Source: Canna indica
Lineage: Eukaryota; Streptophyta; Magnoliopsida; Zingiberales; Cannaceae
DNA: 64,000 nt
Direction: 5' to 3'
Assembly (NCBI GenBank): GCA_034359265.1
Contig: CP136898.1
Coordinates: 51,201,501-51,265,500, forward strand
Below, piece by piece: positions 1 through 10,077 of the stretch. The notes under the pieces are model-generated. The model was not told the origin of the DNA, searched no databases, and saw nothing but the letters and a program-made list of their open reading frames with translations. The position numbers were made by a program, and so were the translations under genes. The stretch's first letter is position 1. Each line of letters starts with the position of its first letter.

Positions 1-504
1 TATCAATTTTATACTCTGATTTTTAATTTATTTCAATAATATTCCGTCGTCAAATCATCGTAAATTTTACCGTTTGTTTGATGATGTGACATTGCACACG
101 TGGACCTGAAATCATATAATATATTTAAAAATACATCCAATGTCACGTCAGCAACAAAATTAAAAAGGGTTAATTACATTATATATCCTCAACTTTAGGG
201 ATCTTTCTAATTTTGACCCAAACTTTCATTTGCATCAATAGTATACTCTTATTTTTAATTTGTATCAATAATATTCCCTCGTTAAGTAACCGTGAGTTTT
301 GTTGTTTGACTGATGACGTGGCACTACATGCGTGTACAAGCGTTGAAATCAACACATAAAATTTGAATAGAAAATGAAATCAGTGCCAAGTCATCATTGT
401 AAAATTTAACCTGAATAAAATATTTAAAAAATACATGTCAGCAAAAACTTAAAATATTAAATTATTTTCATTAGGGTCCAGCCATCTTAGGCACTTGTCG
501 GGGG
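1..504. repeat. Left arm of long inverted repeat
   Basis: Reads as the inverse of 1115-1625. It contains two related modules (around 1-130 and 170-420), both with a CAATAATATTCC motif, a GTTTGA-type segment and a GATGACGTGGCAC-like segment. The last 20 or so bases (about 483-504) are the inverse of glycosyltransferase-like coding sequence at 1115-1135. Confidence 0.8.
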
Positions 505-599
505 AAGCCGGAGCCGACTCCTGATCCAACCTAAGCTGGTGATGCTGCTTCCTAAATAGAGAAGCTAAGGATACCTAATTAAAACCCCATAGAAGAGGA

Positions 600-1140
600 G
601 GTTGCTCATGAAGAAATCCGCAAACACCGCCCTGATGTCGTCGTCACCGACATCCCCTTTGGTGACCACCGAAATTGCAGCAGAGCTTGGCATTCCTCGT
701 GTTCAGTTCATGGCAGCGGGAGGCGAGGGAGAGACGGCGAGGAAGAAGGCGAGGGAGATGTCGGTAGCAGCGAGGGTAGCAGTGGAGGAGGGCGGGTCTT
801 CATAGTGCGATCTTGACGGTCTCATCGACGAGTTGCTTGCTACTCGTTTGGGGTCGACAAAGCAGGAGAGCCGCAATGGTTGTTTGATAGAGCTGTCGAA
901 CTTCCTGCTCAAGAAAAACCATGACCCAACGTGTGGGACTTGATTAAGGAGGTGTTGGCTTCCACAGCGTGGTGGTCAACATGTTCTACAAGCTCGAGAA
1001 GGAGTACTGTGACTGCTACCAGAAGGTTGATGCCGACGAGCCAAGTTTGTTGGGGCTGTCGCGCTCACCACGTGCACCGACGTCAAGAGAGGTGGTGGAG
1101 CGGCGTCCAATGAACCCCGACAAGTGCCTAAGATGGTTGA
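600..1140 (+). pseudogene. Captured UDP-glycosyltransferase (GT1) fragments
   Basis: Pieces of a plant family-1 UDP-glycosyltransferase can be read in shifting frames. Near 615-655 the frame gives HRPDVVVTDIPF, then a frame change at about 655 gives TTEIAAELGIPRVQF, matching the N-terminal acceptor-side region of UGT73-like enzymes. Downstream, IELSNFLLKKNHDP (about 880-925), VVVNMFYKLEKEYCDCY (about 969-1020) and DKCLRWL (about 1117-1137) follow in the order expected for the family. The C-terminal PSPG sugar-donor box is absent. The segments are separated by frameshifts and deletions, so this is a non-functional transduplicate, not a gene. Identification is by motif memory, without a search. 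Confidence 0.7.
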
Positions 1141-1690
1141 ACCTTAATTAAAATAATTTAATATTTTAAGTTTTTGTTGACATGTATTTTTTTAATATTT
1201 TATTCACGTTAAATTTTAGACGTGGAGTGAAATGATGACTTGGCACTGATTTTATTTTTTATTCAAATTTTATATATTGATTTCAACGTTTGTACACATA
1301 TGAAGTGTCGCATCATTAGTCAAACGACAAAACTCACGATTACGTAACGAGGGAATATTATTGATACAAATTAAAAATAAGAGTATACTATTGATACAAA
1401 TGAAAGTTTAGGTCAAAATTAGGAAAACTCCTAAAGTTGAATATATATAGTGTAATTTTTTAAATTTTGTTGCTGACGTGACATTGGATAAATTTTTAAA
1501 CATATTATATGATTTTAGGTCCACGTGTGCAATGCCACATCATCAAACAAACAGAAAAATTCACGATGATTTGACAACGGGATATTATTGAAACAAATTA
1601 AAAATCAGAGTATAAAATTGATACAAGTGAAAATTCAAGTCAAAATTAGGAATACCCCTAAAGTTCAAAATATATAGTATAATTTGCCCA
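1115..1690. repeat. Right arm of long inverted repeat
   Basis: Inverse of 1-504, extending further to a terminal segment at about 1622-1690 whose partner would lie left of the window. It ends in an AT-rich run around TAGTATAATTTGCCC. Confidence 0.75.
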
Positions 1691-2526
1691 ATATAATTTA
1701 TATATATAAATTTCTTAAGAAAAAAACCTCCCATATTATACCAATCGACATAGTGTCTGAAATAAATTTTTATAATAAGTATAAATCTCCTTGGTCCCTA
1801 GCTGAACTGTGGAAGATATTAAAAATCTGGCTAAGATGACTGGTGTTCAAGAGTGGGTTTTGACTCAACACTAGAGTTAATGACTTAGCAAGAATTTTTT
1901 TTTTAAAAAAAAAAACTTTGCAAGAAAATTGCTTACTTGCTTAACTGATGTAAAGTGTAAACAATGTACGTATCTAATTGTTCATCTTCATTGTTGGAGG
2001 ACAATTAATGAACATGCTCTACAGTATCAGCACATTGAGTTTCCTTCTTTGTATCTTATTTTGAATTTCTAGGTTCTGACAATGAGAAAATTCCTGCTAC
2101 TTATGAGGATGGTACTTCGGCTCTTTCTTCATTAATAGTTGAAGCAGTTTCAGACAAGCATGGTTACCCTACTGCAACTCAAAATACGAAACCTAATGCA
2201 AGTTCTATTAATAATCCATCGGTAGCCTCATTTAGAAAATTTGGGAAGGAAGATGAGTTTAAGGTCCAAATTCATAAGATATGAATTTCATATTTTATTC
2301 GTGCTTTTTATCCTATGTCAAAATAAACATAAAAAATAAAATTTTAAAAAATTCTCTTGGATTTCTATCACATCCTTATCCATCTTAAATCATATGTTAT
2401 CCAAATTATATAATGCAAAGCAAACATGACCTAAGAAATTATATTTTCAATTTCAATTAAATTTCAATCATCTATTGCGCTAAATTTTTTATTGATTATT
2501 TTGTCTCGCCTTCTTACTCGTTGCAT
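1691..2526. other. AT-rich spacer with one short unassigned open frame
   Basis: Mostly AT-rich sequence. From a possible splice acceptor (TTTCTAG at 2066-2072) an open frame of about 70 codons runs to a TGA at 2282-2284, with a start reading GSDNEKIPATYEDGTSALSS. I do not recognise it; it may be a stray exon of a host gene. Nothing else is supported here. Confidence 0.3.
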
Positions 2527-3606
2527 TAAAAACACCAGCTCGTGACTGCTCAGGCCCTGACTTGTCTCATTGATAAGGCTGTGCAAAATGGTAGACTTAC
2601 CCCCTTTAAGATTCGTAATTCTGTGGCTATTAGTCACCTTTTATTTGCGGATGATATTCTGCTCTCTTTTAGGGCTAATGCTAGAAGTATTTAAGTCGTT
2701 AAGAATATTTTTGAGGTTTTTGGTAAGTTTACCGGCCAGTATGTGAATTTTGAAAATTTTGAAATATTCTTTCCTAAATCTGCTACTCGTGACTGCATTG
2801 CATATGTTAGTAACAGTCTCAACATGAAAGTTGGTAGGTTTCCTTTCAAATACTTGGGCACCCAAATTTCACCTAGGAGACCTCCCATTCAGTACAAAAA
2901 GTAGTTGGTAGATTCGGTCAATTCCAAGCTATCTGCTTGGCAAGCTAAATATCTGTGCTAAGCTGGCAGACTTGTTCTCATCAAGCTTGTTCTTAACTCC
3001 ATGCCTTTACACTCTCTGGCTGTCACTTGGGCGTCCCCTTCGATTATTGATAAGATTGAAATGCCAATGAGGAAGTTCCTTTGGGCTGGGTCAGCTGATA
3101 AAAAAAGCCCTCCATCTGATAAAATGGGATATTGTCACTCTGCCCAAAGAGGATGGGGGGCTTAGCATTCATGATTTTATTGATAAATGTTTGACCTTAC
3201 AGGCTAAAAGAGTCCATAACTATCTCAATCAATGTCCCTCGATGTGACATCAAATTATTTCTATGAAATATAAGGATCTTAGGTCCTTTCCTAGGATCGT
3301 TGCCAATAGCTCCTGGAGCTGGAGGCTGTTTCACTCAGCGTTCTATGAATTAATGCCTGATTTTGTTAAAATTATTAATTCTGGTGTTAATACTTCAATT
3401 ATGCTTGATATTTGGACAGGTGACATGCCTCTGGTATGTAAACCTTCTTTTATTAATTACAATTTGATTGATGATGATGTTTCGGTAAACTGCTTAATTA
3501 CAAATCAAGCTTGGAATGTTGATTTATGTAATAATTTATTCGGTTCGGTGTTGGGTGAATCCATTTGCAAAATTCGGTTGCCTTTACAACCCAATGAGGA
3601 CACATA
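2527..3606 (+). pseudogene. LINE reverse transcriptase, C-terminal half
   Basis: The frame shows HLLFADDILLSF at about 2636-2670, the catalytic FADD box of plant L1 reverse transcriptases, followed by the usual thumb-region motifs: FGKFTGQYVNF, FPFKYLGTQIS (about 2838-2870), a SAWQAKYL segment and MRKFLWAG (about 3068-3095). An open stretch at 3263-3606 carries the W-S-W-R and SIMLDIWTG motifs that precede the zinc-binding domain. In-frame stops are present, for example just after the FADD segment and at about 2905. The fingers/palm and the endonuclease upstream are missing. Confidence 0.8.
3602..3606. repeat. Target-site duplication of LTR element 1 (left), ACATA
   Basis: The 5-bp copy of ACATA directly before the LTR start TGTTGAGTG. 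The second copy is at 10078-10082. Removing one copy and the element restores the LINE reading frame. Confidence 0.9.
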
Positions 3607-4691
3607 TGTTGAGTGAATACCCACACTAGAAGGGGGGTTGAATAGTGTATATCTACTTTTATGATTAATTGAATTCTTTTCAATTTTAATCAACTCAACT
3701 ACCCAATTCAAGTTATTTGATTCTTAATGCGATTAGATGCAATCACAATTATATTAAGCACAAGTGAAAATCAAATTAAGCAATTAAGATAATAATGCAA
3801 ACACGAAATATATAGTGGTTCAGCCAACACCGCTTACTCCACTATCTTGACTCATCACCAAAAATTTCTAACCTTAACACTTTATAGATTGATAGTTTTT
3901 CTAAGAATACAATGATGACTTATCCCTCAACCCTAGAGGTGAGCCTCAACACTTATTCTCTAGCAAAAACAACAATCTACAAGACACCAAGATGTTTACA
4001 CGCACACCTTGCAAGCTACCCTAAAAATCGATACAAAGAAAGATGAAAACAATATAAATGGAGCTTAAATGTAAAACAATACTTGATGTAGCTCCAACGC
4101 GTCTCCTCCGAGCACTTCAAAGCTTCGAGTATGGATTTCTCGATGAAGACCAAGCTTGATGAAGTGAGGAGGGATTGAGAGTGTGGAAACGGAGATTAGA
4201 ACTTTAAATAAACTCCTTTAGACTTGTAATCTCTAAGGATATGCTCAATGAAGTTCTCAACAGCTGGGGAGGAGGTTTATGAGTGGTATTTATAACCCCT
4301 CACTCGGCTAAGGCATCCAACGGTCATTTTTCTGCCCGTTGGCGACGCTCGATCGCTTGCCAGTCGATCGTCGGTCGACCGATCGATCGACCGTCTTCTG
4401 CTTGCACGCTTCGTTTTCGGGTTTCGTTACCATGTATGGACTTGGATAACATTACAATTTGGCTTGGGACATAATTCTAGAGTCATATTACATGAAATCT
4501 ATTCCTAACTCTAAATTTTCTACTCGATCGACGATGGAGCCATTTTTGTCGATTTGTGGACTTTCTCTGAACAAAGTTCACGTGCGTATCGCAACCTCAA
4601 CCTGAGATCAAACACTTGATAAATTCATTAGAATAAGTTTGTTATCATCAAAATCAAGATGATGACCAAGGTTGAAAACCTTAGGCCAACA
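3607..4691 (-). repeat. 3' LTR of element 1
   Basis: On the plus strand it runs from TGTTGAGTG to GGCCAACA. Collinear with 8802-10077 except for a deletion across the palindromic cluster, of which only about 4345-4392 remains. It keeps the TATA-like box (minus strand, around 4285-4293). Confidence 0.9.
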
Positions 4692-4720
4692 ATCTCTCCA
4701 TTTTTGATGATGACAAACTT
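4692..4720 (-). promoter_or_regulatory. Polypurine tract of element 1
   Basis: Directly inside the 3' LTR, the minus strand reads a purine-rich AAAAATGGAGAGATTG-like segment after a TCATCATC lead, the normal place for plus-strand priming. More GGGGGAG-type tracts lie nearby at about 4783-4790, 4818-4824 and 4853-4861 (seen as CCCCC-rich on the plus strand). Confidence 0.7.
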
Positions 4721-6219
4721 CTCAATAAATGCATTAAGAAATATATCAACAAGCATAGCATTTCATCAAGTGAATGTATAATGCTCCCCCTATCAACATG
4801 CATATCTAGAATAAACTCCCCCTAACTATATGCATATCTATGTCTAGATTATTCTCCCCCTTTTGACATCAATCAAAAGGGCCTAAGTTAAGCACTTCTA
4901 GACTTTCCTTAAATTCCACAATGATAAGATTTAAGCATACATGATATCAAGGATACTTTGAAATAATAAACACAAAGATAACACAAGCATCAAGATATGT
5001 CAAGAGGGTTATACACACTCAATTATGGAATATCTGAAAGTCATTTGCTCGATAAATACTAAGTTTCCGATTTTTGATAAAGATGTATCCGAAATCATAT
5101 AAAATCAAAATCTCAATGAAACTTTTTGCAACTTTTCCAGCGAAAATTAGATTTTGCAAGCAAAGTGCAGAAACAAGAATTTTTCAAAGATTTTTTTTTT
5201 TTTGCATTTTTTTAATAAACCGCTGAAATTTCAGATTTCACATTTTATCAAAAAATACTCATTTTTCATAATCATTTCTAATTTTGATCAAACTTGTATA
5301 TGACTAAGATATGATCATTCTAATCATGTATATGAAGTTTGAATTACTAGAAAGAGTCCCAAAGATTACTCAAATGACTTACATAATTTCTATCAAGAAT
5401 TAACATGATATATCAAGAAATTGTCTACAAGTCATTTTCCTAAATGCTCATGAATTTTCATATAGACACAATCAAGTGTTTTATCAAGAGCAAAGTGCAA
5501 AAGTTTCTACATGCTTTATGAGGTATCATACTTAATAGTGCAAAGGTGAAACTACTACCTCATAGAATTTTCAAGTATTTAGCATGTGTTCTCTAAAAAC
5601 ATTTGCATCCTAATCAATGCTCAACTTGCAAGTAATTGAATCATAAACAACACAAAAGACATTTTCTTACTTAGCAAGTTTATGAACTAGATAGCAAAAG
5701 AAAGTCAAGATTAATTGTTTCTCAAAAGTCAAATTTTGTTAACTAGTAGAGATTCATTTTTCAAGATACAATCAAAAGTGAAATCAAAGAGATCTTAAGA
5801 AGTGAAAACATTTTAAAATCAAGATCTCAAACCCTTCCTAAGGTTGAAAACCGACACGGTCACAATTAGCCAAGGTTTCAATACCAAAGATTGCATAGAC
5901 CCATTATAGGTCACAAATGGCCTCCGAGGAGACCGAAAATAAAATAAAAAATTAAAATCCAAAAACTTGATACCACAAGGATGTTAATCAAGGGTGAACA
6001 TACGGACAATCAAGTATCAAGTGAGTACTAAATAAAGCATATACACTAATTATCAAACTCCAATAATGATGTAAACAAGAGTAGAGTTAGGAGTAACGAT
6101 CACATTAGTCAAGAAGTTGCAACAAAGTTAATTCCTCTTTCTTTACTTTTCAAGCAACTTCAAGCCATCAATGTGTCTTCATTTAAGTGTAGTGCTTTCC
6201 CCTATATTTAAACATGAAG
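4721..6219 (-). other. Non-coding AT-rich block of element 1 (pol position)
   Basis: About 1.5 kb with no reading frame of note and no pol motif. Segments such as the one at 5040-5280 resemble the non-coding block of element 2 around 44240-44430, so the block is a family feature and not random debris. Confidence 0.6.
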
Positions 6220-8748
6220 ATTTTGGTACCCAAATTTCTTTGGGTCTTGGGGTTAGAGGCTTTTGGAACCTAAAGTGATTTAGCATTGGGGTTCTTTTTA
6301 ATACACAATCCCTAACCATATGTTCATATATGCTACAACAAAATAATGACCTTCAAATTTAATAGAAGCATGATGATGGACATGAATGTGTGGATGAGCA
6401 TGGGAAGATACTTTAGAAATTTTTGCATAAGAGACATGAGCATACATATTTTTTATTTTCTCATTTAATAAAAATAACTAATTTCTTAATGATAACATGT
6501 CATCATTCAAATTTTCAATTTGTAAGCATAATGAGGCATTTTCTATTTTCAATGAGTCATTTAAATTTTGTAGATCTATATTTTTCATTTCTAATAAATT
6601 TTTATCGTTTTCTAGAAGCTCAACCTTCATTCTTGACTCATTATAAGAAAGCAAAAGATCATCGTTTTCTTGTTCTAGCATTTTATTTTCCCTTTTAAGT
6701 TCCTTGAATCTTTTTCTAACAATACTAAATTCTTCATATATATGCTCAATTTCATTTTCTAATTCTACTTGAGTAAAGATATTACCACATATAGTAATAG
6801 TGGGTACCTCATTATCTTTTGTCATGAAACAAAGGTTTGCATTCTCCCCTGAGCTTTCTTCCCCACTTGAAGGTGATGATGACTTGCTTACATCCCAAAT
6901 AGTCATTAATGCTTTCTTCTTCATCCTTCTTCTTTTTTCTTTCTTTGAGGATGATGAGGAGGTGAGCTTGGTCTTAGGACAATCGCTCTCCAAGTATCCG
7001 GGCTTGTTGCATTGGAAGCACATGATTTTATTTTTGTCCTTCTTCTTCTTGAGAGGCTTTCCCATTAGTTCCATCAACATCCGCCCAAGGTGAATCGTAT
7101 CTTCATGGTACTCGAATTCTTCATTCTCTGATGATGATGAGGTCCGATCACCAAATGATGCTTTTAAGGCAATGTTCTTGCCTTTGGGAGCATCTTTCTC
7201 CTTTTTTACCTTCATATGGATCTCATGGGTCATGAGGGATCCAATGAGTTTGGTGAGCTTCATGGTGCCAAGATTCTTGGCCTCCATGATAGCAACCATC
7301 TTTGGCTCCTATGCTTTGGGAAGTGATCGAAGAAGCTTCCTCACTTTTTCTTCCTCTTGTATGTCCCTTCCAAAGTTAGTTAAAACATTCATAATATTTT
7401 GAAAACGGGTATACATTTGATCTATTTTCTCATGAGTATGCATTTTAAAGAGTTCATAGTCATGCATAAACAAATTTATTTTGGACTCTTTAACTTGGAA
7501 AGTTCCCTCATGAGTAGTTTCTAAAATATGCCAAATATCAAAAACAGATTTACAACATGATATTCTATTAAACTCATTTATGGATAAACCACAATGTAAT
7601 GCATTTACTATTTTGGCATTCGAACTAAACAATTTGATCTCTTCTCGAGACCAATCATCCATGCTCTTGGAGGGTAGCTCATAATTAACATGAATAGTTC
7701 TCTAAGTATCTAATCCTAGGGATTGCAAGAAAATACTCATCCTAGTTTTCCAATAAGGATAATTGTTTCCATCAAAAAGAGGAGATGATGACTTGCTTAC
7801 ATCCCAAATAGTCATTAATGCTTTCTTCTTCATCCTTCTTCTTTTTTCTTTCTTTGAGGATGATGAGGAGGTGAGCTTGGTCTTAGGACAATCGCTCTCT
7901 AAGTATCCGGGCTTGTTGCATTAGAAGCACATGATTTTATTTTTGTACTTCTTCTTCTTGAGAGGCTTTCCCATTAGTTCCATCAACATCCGCCCAAGGT
8001 GAATCGTATCTTCATGGTACTCGAATTCTTCATTCTCTGATGACGATGATGATGATGAGGTCCGATCACCAAATGATGCTTTTAAGGCAATGTTCTTGCC
8101 TTTGGGAGCATCTTTCTCCTTTTTTACCTTCATATGGATCTCATGGGTCATGAGGGATCCAATGAGTTTGGTGAGCTTCATGGTGCCAAGATTCTTGGCC
8201 TCCATGATAGCAACCATCTTTGGCTCCTATGCTTTGGGAAGTGATCGAAGAAGCTTCCTCACTTTTTCTTCCTCTTGTATGTCCCTTCCAAAGTTAGTTA
8301 AAACATTCATAATATTTTGAAAACGGGTATACATTTGATCTATTTTCTCATGAGTATGCATTTTAAAGAGTTCATAGTCATGCATAAGCAAATTTATTTT
8401 GGACTCTTTAACTTGGAAAGTTCCCTCATGAGTAGTTTCTAAAATATGCCAAATATCAAAAACAGATTTACAACATGATATTCTATTAAACTCATTTATG
8501 GATAAACCACAATGTAATGCATTTACTATTTTGGCATTCGAACTAAACAATTTGATCTCTTCTCGAGACCAATCATCCATGCTCTTGGAGGGTAGCTCAT
8601 AATTAACATGAATAGTTCTCCAAGTATCTAATCCTAGGGATTGCAAGAAAATACTCATCCTAGTTTTCCAATAAGGATAATTGTTTCCATCAAAAAGAGG
8701 AGATGCATGAGTTGAAAACCCTTGACCTAGTGTGATACTAGAATCCAT
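6220..8748 (-). pseudogene. Copia gag with internal tandem duplication
   Basis: Starting at the ATG at 8748 the frame reads MDSSITLGQGFSTHASPLFD and continues through a UBN2-type gag domain (FDGNNYPYWKTRM, WDIWHILETTHEGT-like) to LPKA, then a TAG where the family normally has Trp, then MVAIMEAKNLGTMKLTKLIG. A 909/918-bp tandem duplication repeats this domain (copies 7790-8707 and 6881-7789). After the second copy come a zinc knuckle CFQCNKPGYLESDC (about 6980-7020) with Tyr replacing the metal-binding His, a Lys/Ser-rich stretch, a long coiled coil (about 6478-6790) and a second knuckle ending EHMVRDC (about 6305-6350). The tail reads EIWVPK (about 6226-6240), which in full elements leads into protease; here it leads into non-coding DNA. 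Dead through several stops. Confidence 0.85.
6881..8707. repeat. Tandem duplication of 909/918 bp inside gag
   Basis: Copies 6881-7789 and 7790-8707 are nearly identical. The junction sits at a shared GAGATG/GATGATGAC motif. Copy 7790-8707 has nine extra bases in a GAT-repeat (near 8042-8051). Both copies share the Trp-to-stop TAG, so that stop came first; private stops arose later (TAA in the knuckle of the proximal copy near 7921; a stop near 7703 in the distal one). Confidence 0.9.
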
Positions 8749-8787
8749 AAGTGTAGGTTAGATGATTAAACCTAAGCCTACAACCTT

Positions 8788-8801
8788 GCTCTGATACCAA
8801 T
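8788..8801 (-). promoter_or_regulatory. Primer-binding site of element 1
   Basis: The minus strand reads ATTGGTATCAGAGC immediately after the 5' LTR. TGGTATCAGAGC is complementary to the 3' end of plant initiator-Met tRNA. Confidence 0.95.
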
Positions 8802-9481
8802 TATTGAGTGAATACCCACACTAGAAGGGGGGTTGAATAGTGTGTATCCACTTTTATGATTAATTGAATTCTTTTCGATTTTAATCAACTCAACTACCCA
8901 ATTCAAGTTACTTGATTCTTAGTGCGACTAGATGCAATCACAATTATACTAAGCAAAAGTGAAAATCAAATTAAGCAATTAAGATAGCAATGCAAACACG
9001 AAATATATAGTGGTTCGGCCAACACCGCCTACTCCACTATCTTGACTCATCACCAAAAATTTCTAACCTTAACACTTTATAGATTGATAGTTTTTCTAAG
9101 AATACAATGAGGACTTATCCCTCAACCCTAGAGGTGAGCCTCAACACTTATTCTCTAGCAAAAACAACAATCTACAAGACACCAAGATGTTTACACGCAC
9201 ACCTTGCAAGCTACCCTAAAAATCAATACAAAGAAAGATGAAAACAATATAAATGGAGCTTAAATGTAAAACAATACTTGATGTAGCTCCAACGCGTCTC
9301 CTCCGAGCACTTCAAGGTTTCGAGTATGGATTTCTCGATGAAGACCAAGCTTGATGAAGTGAGGAGGGATTGAGAGTGTGGAAACGGAGATTAGAACTTT
9401 AAATAAACTCCTTTAGGCTTGTAATATCTAAGGATATGCTCAATGAAGTTCTCAACAGCTGGGGAGGAGGTTTATGAGTGG

Positions 9482-9490
9482 TATTTATAA
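9482..9490 (-). promoter_or_regulatory. LTR TATA box (element 1)
   Basis: The minus strand reads TTATAAATA. Equivalent boxes occur at the same LTR position at 38177-38185, 42342-42351, 48055-48063, 56833-56842 and 62280-62287 (all minus) and 55168-55175 (plus). Confidence 0.65.
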
Positions 9491-9539
9491 CCCCTCACTC
9501 GATTAGGGCATCCAACGGATATTTTTCTGCTCGTTGGCG

Positions 9540-9760
9540 ACGCCCGGTCGCTTGCCGATCGATCGTCGATCGATCGACCAATCGACCGTTGAGCGACCGA
9601 AGGCGTTCTGCCATTTTCGGGCCACATTCGGTCGATTGGTTGGTCGACCGAATTGGCTACTACCAATTCTTTGCTTCGTTCGGTCGACCGACCAATCGAT
9701 CGAATTGGCTACTGCCAATTTTTGCCTTCATTCAGTCGATTGACCGATCGATCGAACCTG
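9540..9760. repeat. Palindromic U3 cluster (GGTCGACC / CGATCG type), element 1
   Basis: Dense short palindromes such as CGATCGATCG and CGGTCGACCG, separated by a repeated GAATTGGCTACTGCCAATT-like spacer that is itself a partial inverted repeat. It lies directly upstream of the LTR TATA box. Confidence 0.85.
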
Positions 9761-10077
9761 AGCTGAGGCTTATTTTTCAAGTCTTTTGCTTGCGCGCTTC
9801 ATTTTCGGGTTCTATTACCAAGTATGAACTTGGATAATATTACAATTTGGCTTGGGATATAATTCTAGAGTCATATTACATGAAATCTATTCATAACTCT
9901 AAAATTTCTACTCGATCGACGACGAAGCCATTTTTGCCGATTTATGGGCTTTCTCTGAACAAAGTTCACGCGCGTATCGAAACCTCAACCTGAGATCAAA
10001 CTTGATAAACTCATTAGAATAAGTTTGTTATCATCAAAATCAAGATGATGACCAAGGTTAAAAACCTTAGGCCAATA

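Larger units (their letters stand above)
1..1690. mobile_element. Long-inverted-repeat (Mutator/Pack-like) element carrying UDP-glycosyltransferase pieces
   Basis: Two arms of about 500 bp (1-504 and 1115-1690) are inverted copies of each other around a GC-richer core. Each arm contains two related modules in tandem, so the structure looks like one long-TIR element nested in a homologous one: the inner pair ends near 168 and 1461, the outer pair runs off the left edge of the window and ends near 1690. No transposase is present, so it is non-autonomous. Long terminal inverted repeats plus a captured host-gene fragment are hallmarks of Mutator-like Pack elements; assignment to that superfamily is inference because the left end and target-site duplication lie outside the window. 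Confidence 0.7.
3607..10077 (-). mobile_element. LTR element 1: gag-only Copia (Sirevirus-like) retrotransposon
   Basis: A complete 6,471-bp element in minus orientation, flanked by ACATA duplications and inserted in a LINE. In its own direction: 5' LTR (10077-8802), tRNA-Met primer site (8801-8788), gag (8748 to about 6220), an AT-rich non-coding block (about 6219-4713), purine tract, 3' LTR (4691-3607). There is no protease, integrase, reverse transcriptase or RNase H; the gag is followed directly by non-coding sequence. The LTRs differ in length (1,276 versus 1,085 bp), mostly through loss of about 190 bp of the palindromic cluster in the 3' LTR. The UBN2-type gag, coiled coil, second zinc knuckle and multiple GGGGGAG tracts fit Sireviruses; the clade name is inference. 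Confidence 0.9.
8802..10077 (-). repeat. 5' LTR of element 1
   Basis: On the plus strand it runs TATTGAGTG to GGCCAATA. It contains the conserved GTGGTTCGGCC segment (about 9010-9020), a TATA box on the minus strand at 9482-9490 and, upstream of it in the direction of transcription, the full palindromic cluster at about 9540-9760. Confidence 0.9.

Noticed and set aside
6423..7402. Plus-strand open frames at 6423-6698, 6800-7093 and 7172-7402
   Set aside because: They are antisense shadows of the minus-strand Copia gag, which has domain-level support.
9540..9760. Palindromic GTCGAC/CGATCG clusters as cloning-site or linker artefacts
   Set aside because: They occur at the same place in eight LTR copies, with varied spacing and mutated units, and so are native.
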